Counted from the stretch's first letter, positions 42,529 to 53,700 are shown. The stretch: 64,000 nucleotides of DNA from an uncultured Alistipes sp. (GCF_963931675.1 NZ_OZ007039.1:2765806-2829805), one strand, 5' to 3'. Notes: generated from the letters alone by a model not told the origin. Made by a program: numbers and translations.

Positions 42529-44550
42529 ATGACAAGGGAAGAGTTCCAGAACGATATTCGCGCGGGAATCCCGGACCGGCTGCCCGCCGCGAAACCTTAC
42601 GACAAACAGATCAACCACGCCCCGAAGCGCAAGGAGATCCTCTCGGACGAGGAGAAGGTCCTCGCGCTGAAGAACGCCCTGCGTTACTTCCCGGCCAAAC
42701 ACCACGCCGTGCTGGCCCGGGAGTTTGCCGAGGAGCTGCGCCGGTACGGCCGGATCTACATGTACCGCCTGCGACCCGACTACGAGATGTATGCGCGTCC
42801 GATCGACGAGTATCCGGCACGGTGCCGTCAGGCCGCAGCCATCATGCTGATGATCCAGAACAACCTCGACCCGCGCGTGGCGCAGCATCCCCACGAACTG
42901 ATCACCTACGGCGGAAACGGTGCCGTGTTCCAGAACTGGGCGCAGTACCGGCTGACGATGAAATACCTCTCCGAGATGACCGACCGGCAGACGCTGGTCA
43001 TGTATTCGGGTCATCCGCTGGGTTTGTTCCCTTCGCATCCGTGGGCGCCGCGCGTTGTGGTGACCAACGGCATGGTGATCCCCAACTACTCGAAACCCGA
43101 TGACTGGGAGCGCATGAACGCCCTGGGGGTCTCGCAGTACGGGCAGATGACCGCCGGGTCGTACATGTACATCGGCCCGCAGGGCATCGTCCACGGCACG
43201 ACCATTACGGTGATGAACGCCGCGCGCAAGCGTTTCGCCCCGGGGCAGACCGATGCCCGGGGGATGCTGTTCGTCTCGTCGGGACTCGGCGGCATGTCGG
43301 GAGCCCAGCCCAAGGCGGGCAACATCTCGGGTATGGTCTCGGTCATCGCCGAGGTCAACCCCAAGGCCGCGCAGAAGCGTTACGAGCAGGGATGGGTCGA
43401 CGAACTGCATGAAGCACTGGATGAACTGATACCGCGTATCAGACAGGCCGTCAAGGAGAAAGAGGTCGTCTCACTGGCCTACGTGGGCAACGTTGTCGAC
43501 CTCTGGGAGCGTCTTGCCGCCGAGCAGATCCCGGTCGACCTGGGGTCGGACCAGACCTCGCTGCACAACCCCTGGTCCGGCGGCTACTATCCCGTCGGGC
43601 TGAGTTACGAAGCCTCGAACAAGATGATGGCCGAGGAGCCGGTGCGTTTCCGCGAATGTGTGCAGGAGTCGCTGCGCCGTCAGGTCGACGCCATCAACAA
43701 ACTCGCCGCGCGCGGCATGTACTTCTTCGATTACGGCAACGCCTTTCTGCTCGAAGCCTCGCGCGCCGGGGCTGCCGTCATGGGGCGTGAGGGGCGTTTC
43801 CGCTATCCCTCCTATGTCGAGGACATCATGGGACCGATGTTCTTCGACTACGGCTTCGGGCCCTTCCGCTGGGTCTGCACCTCGGGCCGCGAAGAGGACC
43901 TCGCCACGACCGACGCGCTGGCCGCCGAGGTGCTCGAAGAGATCCGCAAGGATGCTCCGGAGGACATCCGCGGGCAGCTGGACGACAATATCCACTGGAT
44001 CCGCGAGGCCGGGCGCAACCACCTGGTCGTCGGTTCGCAGGCCCGGATCCTCTACGCCGACTGCGAGGGGCGCACGAAGATCGCGCTGGCCTTCAACCGC
44101 GCCGTGGCCGACGGACGTTTGTCGGCTCCCGTGGTGCTGGGGCGCGACCACCATGACGTCTCGGGAACCGACTCGCCCTACCGCGAGACGGCCAACATCT
44201 ACGACGGTTCGAACCGCACGGCCGACATGGCCGTGCAGAACGTCATCGGCGATTCGTTTCGCGGCGCCACATGGGTCTCGATCCACAACGGCGGCGGCGT
44301 CGGCTGGGGCGAGGTGATCAACGGCGGCTTCGGCATGGTGGTCGACGGCACGGAGGAGTCCGAGCAGCGGATCCGCGGGATGCTCTTCTGGGACGTCAAC
44401 AACGGCATTGCCCGCCGCAGTTGGGCCCGCAACGACGGAGCCCGTGCCTCCATTCTCCGCGAGATGGAGCGCACTCCCGAACTGCGGGTGACGATGCCCC
44501 ATTCGGCCGATGATGAACTGGTGCGCAACGCATTGAACAAAAAAGGGTAA
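42529..44550 (+). CDS. hutU: Urocanate hydratase
   Basis: 673 residues, the longer Bacteroidota form. Adds water to urocanate to give 4-imidazolone-5-propionate, using tightly bound NAD+. GGNGAVFQNWAQY, SGLGGMSGAQPKAGNISGMV (the NAD-binding loop) and DQTSLHNPWSGGYYPVGL are the family signatures. The ATG at 42529 begins the conserved MTREEFQNDIRAGIPDRLP; an ATG at 42508 and a GTG overlapping the ftcD stop (42484) are also in frame and less likely. hutH follows after 15 bp. Confidence 0.96.
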   Translation: MTREEFQNDIRAGIPDRLPAAKPYDKQINHAPKRKEILSDEEKVLALKNALRYFPAKHHAVLAREFAEELRRYGRIYMYRLRPDYEMYARPIDEYPARCRQAAAIMLMIQNNLDPRVAQHPHELITYGGNGAVFQNWAQYRLTMKYLSEMTDRQTLVMYSGHPLGLFPSHPWAPRVVVTNGMVIPNYSKPDDWERMNALGVSQYGQMTAGSYMYIGPQGIVHGTTITVMNAARKRFAPGQTDARGMLFVSSGLGGMSGAQPKAGNISGMVSVIAEVNPKAAQKRYEQGWVDELHEALDELIPRIRQAVKEKEVVSLAYVGNVVDLWERLAAEQIPVDLGSDQTSLHNPWSGGYYPVGLSYEASNKMMAEEPVRFRECVQESLRRQVDAINKLAARGMYFFDYGNAFLLEASRAGAAVMGREGRFRYPSYVEDIMGPMFFDYGFGPFRWVCTSGREEDLATTDALAAEVLEEIRKDAPEDIRGQLDDNIHWIREAGRNHLVVGSQARILYADCEGRTKIALAFNRAVADGRLSAPVVLGRDHHDVSGTDSPYRETANIYDGSNRTADMAVQNVIGDSFRGATWVSIHNGGGVGWGEVINGGFGMVVDGTEESEQRIRGMLFWDVNNGIARRSWARNDGARASILREMERTPELRVTMPHSADDELVRNALNKKG

Positions 44551-44565
44551 CAACGGTTATTTAAC

Positions 44566-46050
44566 ATGGAAATTCATCATATCTCGACGGCGCGGCTGAC
44601 CATTGGCCGTGTCCGTGAAATCCTCGAACGCCACCTGCCGATCGACCTGGGCGCCGATGCCAGACGGCGCATCGTCCGCTGCCGTGAATACCTCGACCGC
44701 AAGATGGAGAACCCCGACCGCCCGATTTACGGCATCACGACCGGGTTCGGGTCGCTGTGCGACATCTCGATCGGCCGCGGGGACCTCGCGCAGCTGCAGC
44801 GCAATCTGGTCATGTCCCACGCCTGTGGAACCGGGGAGCGCGTTCCCTCGGAGATCGTCCGGCTGATCCTCCTCTTCAAGATCCAGTCGCTGGCCTACGG
44901 ACATTCGGGTGTGCAGCTGGCAACGGTCGAACGGCTCGTGGAGTTTTTCAACCGCGGCATCCTGCCCGTCGTCTACCAGCAGGGATCGTTGGGCGCTTCG
45001 GGCGACCTGGCTCCGCTGGCCCACCTGAGCCTGCCGCTGCTGGGTCTCGGCGAGGTCGAATACAAGGGTGAGGTCCGTCCCGCGGGCGAGGTCCTCGACG
45101 AGTTGGGCTGGCAGCCCATCGAGCTGCAGTCGAAAGCCGGGCTGGCCCTGCTCAACGGCACACAGTTCATGAGTGCCTACGGCGTCTGGTCGGTGATCGC
45201 CGCACAGCGGCTGAGCGGGTGGGCCGACCGTATCGGCGCCCTTTCGCTCGACGCCTTCGACGGCCGCATCGAACCCTTCTGCGACGAAGTGCACCGCGTC
45301 CGTCCCCACAAAGGGCAGCGCGAGACCGCACGGGTCATCCGCACGCTGCTCGAAGGCAGCGAACTGATTGCCCGACCGAAGAAGCATGTGCAGGATCCCT
45401 ATTCGTTCCGCTGCATCCCGCAGGTGCACGGCGCCTCGAAGGATACGATCGACTACGTGGCCGGGGTCCTCGAAACCGAAATCAACTCCCCGACGGACAA
45501 CCCCACGGTCTTTCCCGAAGAGGATATGGTCGTCTCGGCCGGGAATTTCCACGGCCAGCCCATTGCCCTGGCGATGGATTTCCTGGCCATCGCGCTGGCC
45601 GAGCTGGGCAACATCTCCGAGCGGCGGACTTACCAGCTGATCTCCGGAGCCCGCGAGCTCCCGAAATTCCTCGTCGCCAATCCCGGGCTGAACAGCGGCT
45701 TCATGATCCCGCAGTACACCGCGGCGTCGATCGTCAGCCAGACCAAGGGGTTGTGTATGCCCGCGTCGGTCGACTCGATCCCCTCGTCGCAGGGGCAGGA
45801 GGATCATGTCAGCATGGGCTCCAACGCCGCCACGAAGCTCTGGCGCGTGGTCGGCAACACGGAGCGCGTCCTGGCCATCGAACTCTTCAACGCCGCACAG
45901 GCCCTCGAATTCCGCCGCCCGGCCCGCACGTCGCCCGTTCTGGAGCGTCTGGTCGCCGAGTACCGCAGGCGGGTCCCCTTTATCGACAACGACCAGGTGA
46001 TGTATCCCCACATCGCCGCGTCGGTCGAATTTCTGCGTGAACAACGATGA
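44566..46050 (+). CDS. hutH: Histidine ammonia-lyase
   Basis: 494 residues. Deaminates L-histidine to urocanate, the first step of the pathway. The Ala-Ser-Gly that forms the MIO cofactor is at 144-146 (SLGASGDLAPLAHL). YGITTGFGSL near 55 and QVHGASKDTIDY also fit. The start of hutI overlaps its stop by four bases (ATGA), indicating translational coupling. Confidence 0.97.
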   Translation: MEIHHISTARLTIGRVREILERHLPIDLGADARRRIVRCREYLDRKMENPDRPIYGITTGFGSLCDISIGRGDLAQLQRNLVMSHACGTGERVPSEIVRLILLFKIQSLAYGHSGVQLATVERLVEFFNRGILPVVYQQGSLGASGDLAPLAHLSLPLLGLGEVEYKGEVRPAGEVLDELGWQPIELQSKAGLALLNGTQFMSAYGVWSVIAAQRLSGWADRIGALSLDAFDGRIEPFCDEVHRVRPHKGQRETARVIRTLLEGSELIARPKKHVQDPYSFRCIPQVHGASKDTIDYVAGVLETEINSPTDNPTVFPEEDMVVSAGNFHGQPIALAMDFLAIALAELGNISERRTYQLISGARELPKFLVANPGLNSGFMIPQYTAASIVSQTKGLCMPASVDSIPSSQGQEDHVSMGSNAATKLWRVVGNTERVLAIELFNAAQALEFRRPARTSPVLERLVAEYRRRVPFIDNDQVMYPHIAASVEFLREQR

Positions 46051-47309
46051 AACGGCTGCTGGTTAAAAACATCGGCCGCATCGTCGGCATTCAGCCCGTC
46101 GGGCGGCAGCGCATTTGCGGCGCGGAGATGGACCGTCTGGAGACGCTCGACGACGCCTGGCTGCTCGCCGACGGCGAACGGATCGCCGCATTCGGGCGCA
46201 TGGAGTCGCTCGACGGCGTGACGGCCGACGAGGTGGTCGATGCCGGAGGCGGGATGCTCTTCCCGTCGTTCTGCGATTCGCACACCCACCTGGTCTATGC
46301 CGGGAGCCGCGAGCAGGAGTTTTTGGACAAGATTCACGGGCTCTCCTACGAGGAGATCGCCCGTCGTGGCGGCGGGATTTTGAACTCCGCCGACCGGCTG
46401 CACGAAACCTCCGAGGAGGAGCTCTACCGCCAGGCCATGGAGCGCGTCCGCGAGATCATCGCAATGGGAACCGGCTGTGTCGAGATCAAGAGCGGTTACG
46501 GACTTTCGACCGAGGACGAACTGAAGATGCTGCGCGTGGTCCGCCGCATCCGGCAGACCGCACCGCTGGAGGTGCGTGCCACCTTCCTCGGCGCCCATGC
46601 CGTTGCGCGGGCCTATCGCGGACGGCAGGCGGAATATGTCGATCTGGTCTGCCGCGAGATGATCCCCGCCGTGGTCCGCGAAGGGTTGGCCGATTTCGTC
46701 GACGTCTTTTGCGACGAGGGGTTCTTCACCGTTGACGAGACGCGCCGCATCCTCGATGTGGGGCGGCAGTATGGTCTGCGGGCCAAGATTCACGCCGATG
46801 AACTGGCGGTTTCGGGAGGTGTGGAGGTCGGCGTCGCGTGCGGGGCCCTTTCGGTCGACCATCTCGAACGCGCCGGAGAGGCCCAGATCGAGGCGCTGCG
46901 CGGTTCGGAGACGATGCCCACGCTGCTGCCCGGTGCCGCCTTCTTCCTCGGGATGAGTTATCCCCCGGCCCGGGCGATGATCCGCGCGGGGCTGCCCGTG
47001 GCGCTGGCTTCGGACTACAATCCCGGCTCGTCGCCCTCGGGGAACATGCGCATGGTCGTCTCCCTGGCCTCCATCCGCATGAAGATGACCCCCGCCGAGG
47101 CCATCCATGCCGCCACGCTCAACGGCGCCTGTGCCATGGGGTTGAGTGCCGATTTCGGAAGCATTACTTCCGGTAAGGCAGCCAACTTCTTCATTACGAA
47201 GCCTATGCCTTCCGTCGAGTTCTTCTCCTATGCTTATCAGACGCCCGTTATCCGCAGGGTATTCCTGCAAGGGCGTCCGATAATAACGCTTCCTGACCCG
47301 ATGGCGTGA
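46047..47309 (+). CDS. hutI: Imidazolonepropionase
   Basis: 420 residues of the amidohydrolase superfamily. Opens the imidazolone ring to formiminoglutamate, which FtcD then uses. The metal-binding HxH is at His79/His81 (FCDSHTHLVYAGSRE), a further His lies in KIHADELA, and the catalytic Asp in ASDYNPGSSPSGNM. It closes the complete hut operon ftcD-hutU-hutH-hutI. The next gene begins 70 bp later and may be read through. Confidence 0.96.
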   Translation: MKRLLVKNIGRIVGIQPVGRQRICGAEMDRLETLDDAWLLADGERIAAFGRMESLDGVTADEVVDAGGGMLFPSFCDSHTHLVYAGSREQEFLDKIHGLSYEEIARRGGGILNSADRLHETSEEELYRQAMERVREIIAMGTGCVEIKSGYGLSTEDELKMLRVVRRIRQTAPLEVRATFLGAHAVARAYRGRQAEYVDLVCREMIPAVVREGLADFVDVFCDEGFFTVDETRRILDVGRQYGLRAKIHADELAVSGGVEVGVACGALSVDHLERAGEAQIEALRGSETMPTLLPGAAFFLGMSYPPARAMIRAGLPVALASDYNPGSSPSGNMRMVVSLASIRMKMTPAEAIHAATLNGACAMGLSADFGSITSGKAANFFITKPMPSVEFFSYAYQTPVIRRVFLQGRPIITLPDPMA

Positions 47310-47379
47310 TGCCGATTGTGCCGATTGATCCCGCAGGCTCTCCGATTTTCCCCTCCCCACAACCGAATCCGTGTCATCC

Positions 47380-48282
47380 ATGAACAGTCTGAAAGGTATC
47401 CTCTGGGCGGCTCTCTCGTCGTCCACGTTCGGCCTGGCGCCCCTCTTTACGCTCCTGTTGCTCGGGGTCGGTTACTCCTCCTGCGAGGTGCTTGCCTATC
47501 GCTGGGGCGTCGCCTCGATCTGTCTCATCGCTTTCGGGGCGTTGTCCGGCCGCAACTTCAAACTCTCCCGCGACGAATGGAAGAGCGTGCTGCTGTTGAG
47601 CCTCTTCCGCGCCACAACCTCCTTCAGCCTGGTGATCGCCTATCAGAACATCGCCAGCGGCGTGGCGTCGACCATTCACTTCATGTATCCGCTGGCCGTG
47701 GCGCTCGCCATGATCTGCTTCTTCCGGGAACGCGGCTCGGTCCGCATCTTCCTGGCCGTCGCCCTCTCGATCGTCGGGGCCGTGCTCCTGTCGCTCGGAA
47801 ACGAAGGGTTCGTCCGCGGAAATACCACCCTCGGAGTCGTTGCCGCCGCCGTCTCGGTATTCTCCTATGGCGGCTACATCGTCGGCGTGCGCCGAAGCCG
47901 CGCCGTACAGATCGACTCCATCGTCCTGACCTGCTACGTGATGGGAATCGGCGCCCTGCTCTTCTTCATCGGCGGGTGCTGCTCCGGCGGCGTGCGGATA
48001 GAAACCGACCCCCGGGTCTGGCTCTATATTCTCGGAATCGCAATCCCCGCTACGGCCGTCTCGAACATGGCGCTCGTCAAGGCCATCAAGAGCATCGGCC
48101 CCACGATGACCTCGATCCTCGGCGCCATGGAGCCCTTTACGGCCGTGGTGATCGGAATCCTCGTCTTTGCCGAACCCTTCACCGGACAGGGCATGGCGGG
48201 AATCCTGCTGATTGTGGCCTCCGTTACGATCGTCGTGTGGAAGGAGCGCCGGAGCGAAGGTCGGGCAGAAATATCGCAATGA
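47380..48282 (+). CDS. EamA-family (DMT) transporter
   Basis: 300 residues with ten predicted membrane helices and two EamA repeats (helix pairs such as LVIAYQNIASGVASTIHFMY and IGPTMTSILGAMEPFTAVVI). Start at the ATG at 47380; a GTG at 47371 is also possible. It follows hutI on the same strand with no terminator seen, so it may export or import a metabolite linked to histidine breakdown, but this class transports many compounds. Its 3' end overlaps the convergent MFS relic by 59 bp. Confidence 0.85.
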   Translation: MNSLKGILWAALSSSTFGLAPLFTLLLLGVGYSSCEVLAYRWGVASICLIAFGALSGRNFKLSRDEWKSVLLLSLFRATTSFSLVIAYQNIASGVASTIHFMYPLAVALAMICFFRERGSVRIFLAVALSIVGAVLLSLGNEGFVRGNTTLGVVAAAVSVFSYGGYIVGVRRSRAVQIDSIVLTCYVMGIGALLFFIGGCCSGGVRIETDPRVWLYILGIAIPATAVSNMALVKAIKSIGPTMTSILGAMEPFTAVVIGILVFAEPFTGQGMAGILLIVASVTIVVWKERRSEGRAEISQ

Positions 48283-48514
48283 TGCCCAACAGCGGCAGGA
48301 AAATCGACGAGGTGATCTGAAAAATCAGCGTGATGAGCCCGATCTGCGCGAAGGTGAAGCCGAAACTCTCCCGGAAGATCGGGTACATGGCCGGAATCAC
48401 CGACTGGATCATGTCGTTCAGCAGATGGCAGAAGCCGATTGTGAAGAGGATCGGGTAGGCTGTTTCCGCCTTGAGCGTCGGGTGTCCCTTGAGTTTGTCC
48501 AGCAGGCTTTTCAT
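48224..48514 (-). pseudogene. Internally deleted MFS transporter (Fsr-like)
   Basis: 96 codons. The first 70 follow the N-terminus of fosmidomycin-resistance-type MFS proteins (LFTIGFCHLLNDMIQSVIPA, YPIFRESFGFTFAQIGLITL). It then jumps directly to what looks like the last helix (FLPLLGIIAIFLPDL) and ends. About 300 residues of the usual 390 are missing and the frame is kept, so a single large in-frame deletion explains it. It cannot be a working transporter. Confidence 0.75.
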
Positions 48515-48620
48515 CGCTTATCTGTTCGGTTTGCGGATCGTCCGCGCGGGCAATCCGGCCGCAAAGATAGCAATTTTTACCCGACCCCGGCACCTCCTGC
48601 CTGCCCGTCTGCCCGCCCGC

Positions 48621-49550
48621 TCACTTGCTCGACCGGTACGCCGAAGGGGTCATCCCCGTGTGCTGTTTGAAATACCTTCCGAAAAACGACTGGTTCGAAA
48701 AGTTCAGGTAGTAGGCGATCTCCTGGATGTTCATCGGCGAGTGTTTCAGCAGATTCTTCGCCTCCAGCACGACGTATTCGTCGATCCACTCCGTTGCCGT
48801 GCGCCCGGTCGTCGTACGCAGGAGCGTGGTCAGGTATTTCGGCGTCAGGTGCAGTTGCTCGGCATAGAATCCTACCGAGCGCTCCTGCATGTAGTGCTTC
48901 GACAACTCCTCGATAAAGGCATTGAAATAGGTGTTGTTGCGCTTGCGGGTCGGATTTTCCTCCGTTTCGAGGCTTTTATGCCCTCCGCCGGTCCGGTTGT
49001 CGATGAGCCGGCACAGCCGGTAGGCCAGCGTCCGGAACAGCGTGCGCATGATCTCCTTCGACAGCGGGTCGCGGCGTCCGCTCCGCCATTCGGACGTAAT
49101 CTCAGACAGGCTCCGGAGAATTTCGTCCAGCTCCTCGCGGCTCAGCGGAAGACACGGGTTTTCCCGTACCGCCATGAAGAGGTGTATCATCTGTTTCAGG
49201 TCGACCTGTATCCGGCTCAGGAACTCCTCCTCGCACAGAATAAAGTGGACCGAAACCTCCTCCTGCGACTCCACCTGGACGATCGTTCGCGGCGGACAGA
49301 CGAACAACGTCTGGGATTCGACCACGCAATGCTTCAGATTCGAGGTGACCGTCATCGAACCTTTGGAACAAAATATCGCCCCGAAAGCATTGACCCGGGT
49401 CGGAAACCGGAACAGGCTCATCGCCTCTTCCGTATCCAGACCCTCCCGGTGTCCCAGAATGCAGCCGTCGTAGTAGAGATCCTCCGGTTGCGGCGGGTAA
49501 ATGGCAATCAGGGAGGCCAGCGAGAAACTTGAAATTTCCTTTTCGTTCAT
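48621..49550 (-). CDS. AraC-family transcriptional regulator
   Basis: 309 residues. N-terminal cupin-like sensing region and a C-terminal double helix-turn-helix (about 205-305): VGFYAEQLHLTPKYLTTLLR and IQEIAYYLNFSNQSFFGRYF, ending KQHTGMTPSAYRSSK. It is divergent from the RND efflux operon (163 bp between starts), the usual position of a local activator for such pumps. A minus-strand TATTTTTG box (49571-49578) lies 21 bp upstream of its start. Confidence 0.9.
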   Translation of the reverse strand: MNEKEISSFSLASLIAIYPPQPEDLYYDGCILGHREGLDTEEAMSLFRFPTRVNAFGAIFCSKGSMTVTSNLKHCVVESQTLFVCPPRTIVQVESQEEVSVHFILCEEEFLSRIQVDLKQMIHLFMAVRENPCLPLSREELDEILRSLSEITSEWRSGRRDPLSKEIMRTLFRTLAYRLCRLIDNRTGGGHKSLETEENPTRKRNNTYFNAFIEELSKHYMQERSVGFYAEQLHLTPKYLTTLLRTTTGRTATEWIDEYVVLEAKNLLKHSPMNIQEIAYYLNFSNQSFFGRYFKQHTGMTPSAYRSSK

Positions 49551-49713
49551 TTTTTTACTCGATTTTTTCGCAAAAATAAATATTTATCGTTATCTTTTTG
49601 TCGAAAAGTACGAAATCGAACCTTTCGGCGAATTCGTCCGACGCGGAGGCCTTTTCCGTCGACGCCGAAAAGGGGATATTTGCATCGGAAAACAAACGGA
49701 AATTAGAATCGAT

Positions 49714-50730
49714 ATGAAACGTATGCTTTTTGCCGCCGCACTCCTGTTGGGAGGCGGTTGTGCCTCTTCCGGAACCTCTTCCGCACCGTCCGGACCCCTG
49801 AGCGTCGGAACCCTTGTCGTCGAACCGCGGGCCGACATCGATGCCGGACGCTATGTCGGTGTCATCGAGGAGACGGAGGCTGCGGCCCTCAGTTTCCCGA
49901 CTTCCGGGACCATCCTCCGGATGTCGGCCGAAGAGGGTGACAGGGTCCGTCGCGGTGACCTGATCGCAGAACTCGATCCGACGTCGGCACGCCAAACCTT
50001 CGAAGCCACCGAGGCTGCGCTCGGGCAGGCCCGCGATGCCTGCGCACGCCTGCGGCAGCTCCACGATGCCAACAGCCTGCCCGAAGTCCAGTGGATCGAG
50101 GCCCAAACCCGCCTCCGGCAGGCCGAGGCGGCCTTCGGAATCGCCCGGAAAAACCTCGATAACTGCAAGCTCTACGCCCCCTTCTCCGGGGTCGTCGGAA
50201 CGAAACGGGCGGCGGTCGGCGAAACGGCCATGCCCGGCGTACCGGTCGTGACCCTTCTGGAAATCGGCTCCGTGAAGGTGCGCTTCTCGGTCCCCGAGCA
50301 GGAGATCGCTGCCATAAGCGCCGACAGCCGGGTGACCCTGCGCGTTCCGGCACTGGGTGATTCGCTCTTCACGGCCGGGCCCGTCGAGAAGGGGGCCGTG
50401 GCCAATCCCGCCGCACATACCTATGACGTCCGGGCCGTGCTGCCCAACCCCGGTGCAAAACTCCTCCCCGGGATGGTCTGCCACGTGACGGTCGTACCCG
50501 CCGGGGCTGTCGAGGAGATTGCCGTACCGGTTCGGGCCGTGCAGCAGGCCGGTGACGGCAGCCGTTTCGTCTGGTGTGTCAAGGGCGATTCGGTCGTGCG
50601 GGCCGAGGTCCGCACGGGACGCTTCGTCGGAAACGAGGTCGTGATCGAGTCCGGGCTCCGGGCCGGTGAGCGCATCGTGACGGACGGTATGCAGAAAATC
50701 GGTCAGGGTTCCAAAGTCTCGCTGCGATGA
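49714..50730 (+). CDS. RND efflux periplasmic adaptor (membrane fusion protein)
   Basis: 338 residues from the ATG at 49714. Lipoprotein signal (LLLGGGCASS, Cys near 13), then a lipoyl/beta-barrel layout: LSFPTSGTILRMSAEEGDRV, a helical hairpin (about 85-130), LYAPFSGVVGTKRAAVGETA and a C-terminal MP domain. It connects the inner-membrane pump to the outer-membrane channel. The pump gene overlaps its stop by four bases (ATGA). Confidence 0.93.
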   Translation: MKRMLFAAALLLGGGCASSGTSSAPSGPLSVGTLVVEPRADIDAGRYVGVIEETEAAALSFPTSGTILRMSAEEGDRVRRGDLIAELDPTSARQTFEATEAALGQARDACARLRQLHDANSLPEVQWIEAQTRLRQAEAAFGIARKNLDNCKLYAPFSGVVGTKRAAVGETAMPGVPVVTLLEIGSVKVRFSVPEQEIAAISADSRVTLRVPALGDSLFTAGPVEKGAVANPAAHTYDVRAVLPNPGAKLLPGMVCHVTVVPAGAVEEIAVPVRAVQQAGDGSRFVWCVKGDSVVRAEVRTGRFVGNEVVIESGLRAGERIVTDGMQKIGQGSKVSLR

Positions 50731-53700
50731 AAGCCTCGAACAACATCATAGCCTGGTCCATGCGGAATTTCCGCATCACCTTCCTGATCATAGGCTGCCT
50801 TTTCGCCTTCGGGGTCTATGCCCTGGTGCACATCCCCAAGCAGGAGTTCCCCGAATACACCATCCGCCAGGGCGTTGTCGTCGGACTCTATCCCGGCGCT
50901 ACGACCGAGGAGGTCGAGGAGCAGTTGGCAAAGCCCCTCGAACAGTTCCTGATGACCTACAAGGAGGTCAAGCGCAGCAAAACGACCTCCACGTCGCAGA
51001 ACGGCATGTGCTACGTCATGGTCGAGCTGAACGACGACGTCAACAACAAGGACGAAGTGTGGTCGAAGATCAAGCACGGACTGGCCTCCTTCAAGGCGCA
51101 GCTGCCTGCCGGAGTGGTCGCCCTGGTGGCCAACGACGACTTCGGGGACACCTCGGCGCTGCTCATCACGCTGGAGTCCGATACGCGCTCCTACCGCGAA
51201 CTGAAGGAGTACATGGATGAACTGAGCGACCGCCTGCGCCGCATCGAGTCGGTCTCGAACCTCCGCCCCTACGGCGTGCAGCAGGAGCAGATCTCGGTCT
51301 ACGTCGACCGCGAGCGGCTGGCCGCCTACGGCATCGGCGAGAAGGTCGTCTCGTCGGCCCTTGCCGCGCAGGGGCTCACCCCGCTGGGCGGTTCGGTGGG
51401 CAACGCCGAGACCGAAACCCCGATCCATCTCGCACCGTCGCTCGCCGGGGAGCACGAGGTCGCCGAACAGATCGTCTGGAGCGATCCCGACGGCCATGTC
51501 CTCCGCGTGAAGGATGTGGCGCGCGTCGTGCGCGAATACGACGACCCGGACAGCTACATCCAGAACAACGGACACCGCTGCGTGCTGCTCTCCATGGAGA
51601 TGCAGGCCGGGAACAACATCGTCGAGTACGGCAAGGAGGTCGACGGAGTGCTGCGGCAGTTCGTCGAGGAGGTGCTCCCCGCGGATGTCTCCGTCGAGCG
51701 CATCGCCGACCAGGCCAAGGTCGTCGGCGACTCCGTACACTCGTTCCTGAGGGACCTCTTTGTCTCGATGGCCATCATCATCGTCGTGATGATGATTCTC
51801 TTCCCGTTCCGTTCGGCGCTCGTCGCCGCCATCACCATCCCCGTCTCGACGTTCATCTCCGTCGGGGTGATGTACCTTTTCGGGATACCCCTCAATACGG
51901 TGACACTCGCCGCGCTGATCGTCGTCCTCGGCATGATCGTCGACAACTCGATCGTCGTCATCGACGGATACCTCGACCTCCTCGGACGCGGCCACTCGCG
52001 CTGGTATGCCGCCGTCGAGAGCGCCCGCGAATTCTTCCCCTCGCTGCTGCTGGCTACGGTCTGCATCTGCATGATCTTCTACCCGCTGCTCTTCACCATG
52101 ACGGGCATGTTCCTCGACTTCCTGAACTTCTTCCCCTGGACGGTTACGATCAACCTGATGGTCTCGCTGCTGTTGGCCGTGCTGGTGATCCCCTTCCTGG
52201 AGGTGCTCATCATTCCCGCCGTCCAGCCCCGCAGGGAGGACCGGGTGTCGTTGACGGACCGCGTGCAGAACTTCTACCGCCGCGTCCTGGCCTGGACATT
52301 CCGCCACGGATGGCTCACCATCTCGATGGGCGTCGCTTCGGTGGTCATCGCCCTGGCGATCGTTCCGCTGCTCAAGTTCCGCATGGTGCCCTTCGCTGAC
52401 CGCGACCAGTTCGCCGTGGAGATCTACCTCCGGTCCGACGTCCCGCTCGAACGGACCGCTGCGGTGGCCGACTCCGTATACCGGGTCCTGCATGACGACG
52501 AGCGCGTGAAGTCCGTCACGTCGTTCGTCGGATGCTCCTCGCCCCGGTTCCAGATGAGCTACGCCCCGCAGATGGCCGGGAAGAACTACGCCCAGTTCAT
52601 CGTCAATACGGCGTCGGTCAGTGCCACCGAGGAGATCCTCGACGAATATGCCGATGCCTGGGCCGACCGTTTCCCCGAAGCCTATGTCAAGTTCAAGCAG
52701 CTCGACTATCAGAACGTCCCCTCGCTGGAATTCCGCTTCTACGGCGACAATCTCGACTCGCTGCACGTGGTTGCCGAACGCCTGATGGAGCGGATGAGGG
52801 AGATGCCCGAACTGCAGTGGGTTCACTCCGATTACGAGGACCCGCGGGCGATTGCCGAAGTGGCGCTCGACCCCGTGACCGCCCCGCAACTGGGTGTTAC
52901 CCGCGCCCTGACTGCTGCCAATCTGGCCCTCGCGGCCGGAGATGTCGCCGTGGGAAGCATCTGGGAGGGCGATTACAAACTCCCCGTCGTGCTGAAGAAC
53001 GACCCCCGCAACGGCGAACGCTCGCTGTCCGACATCGGCGATACGTATGTCTCGTCGCTCGTCCCGGGTGTGAGCGTCCCCCTGCGGCAGATCGCCACGG
53101 TCGAGCCCCGCTGGAGCGAAACGAAAATCATCCACAGAAACGGAATGCGCTGCATCACCGTCTCGGCCGACCTCAAACGCGGGGTGAATGCCATGCGCAT
53201 GACCTCCCGGATCCAACAGGTCGTCGATAACGAACTGACGGTCCCGGCCGGGGTTACGACGGAGGTTGGCGGCGCCCGCGAGTTCGATGCCGAGACGCTT
53301 CCGCCCATCATTTACGGATTGAGCATCTCGCTGGTCATCATCTTCTTCTTCATCCTTACGAATTTCCGCAAGTTCGGCATTTCGCTGGTCATCATGGCTG
53401 CCATGTCGCTCTGTCTGTTCGGCGCGATGGTCGGGCTGTGGATTGCCAACTTCACCATCGGGCTGACCTCCGTGATGGGATTTATCACGCTGCTCGGCAT
53501 GATCGTGCGCAACGTCATCCTCATGTACCAGCACGCCGAGGACAAACGCAAGGTCTGCCACTGGTCGGCTCGCCTGGCCGCCTACGATGCCGGAAAGCGG
53601 CGCATGGTCCCCATCTTCCTGACAACGGCCACGACCGCCGTGGGTGTCGTGCCCATGATGCTCGGCAGCAGTACCTTCTGGGCGCCGGTCGGCGTGACGA

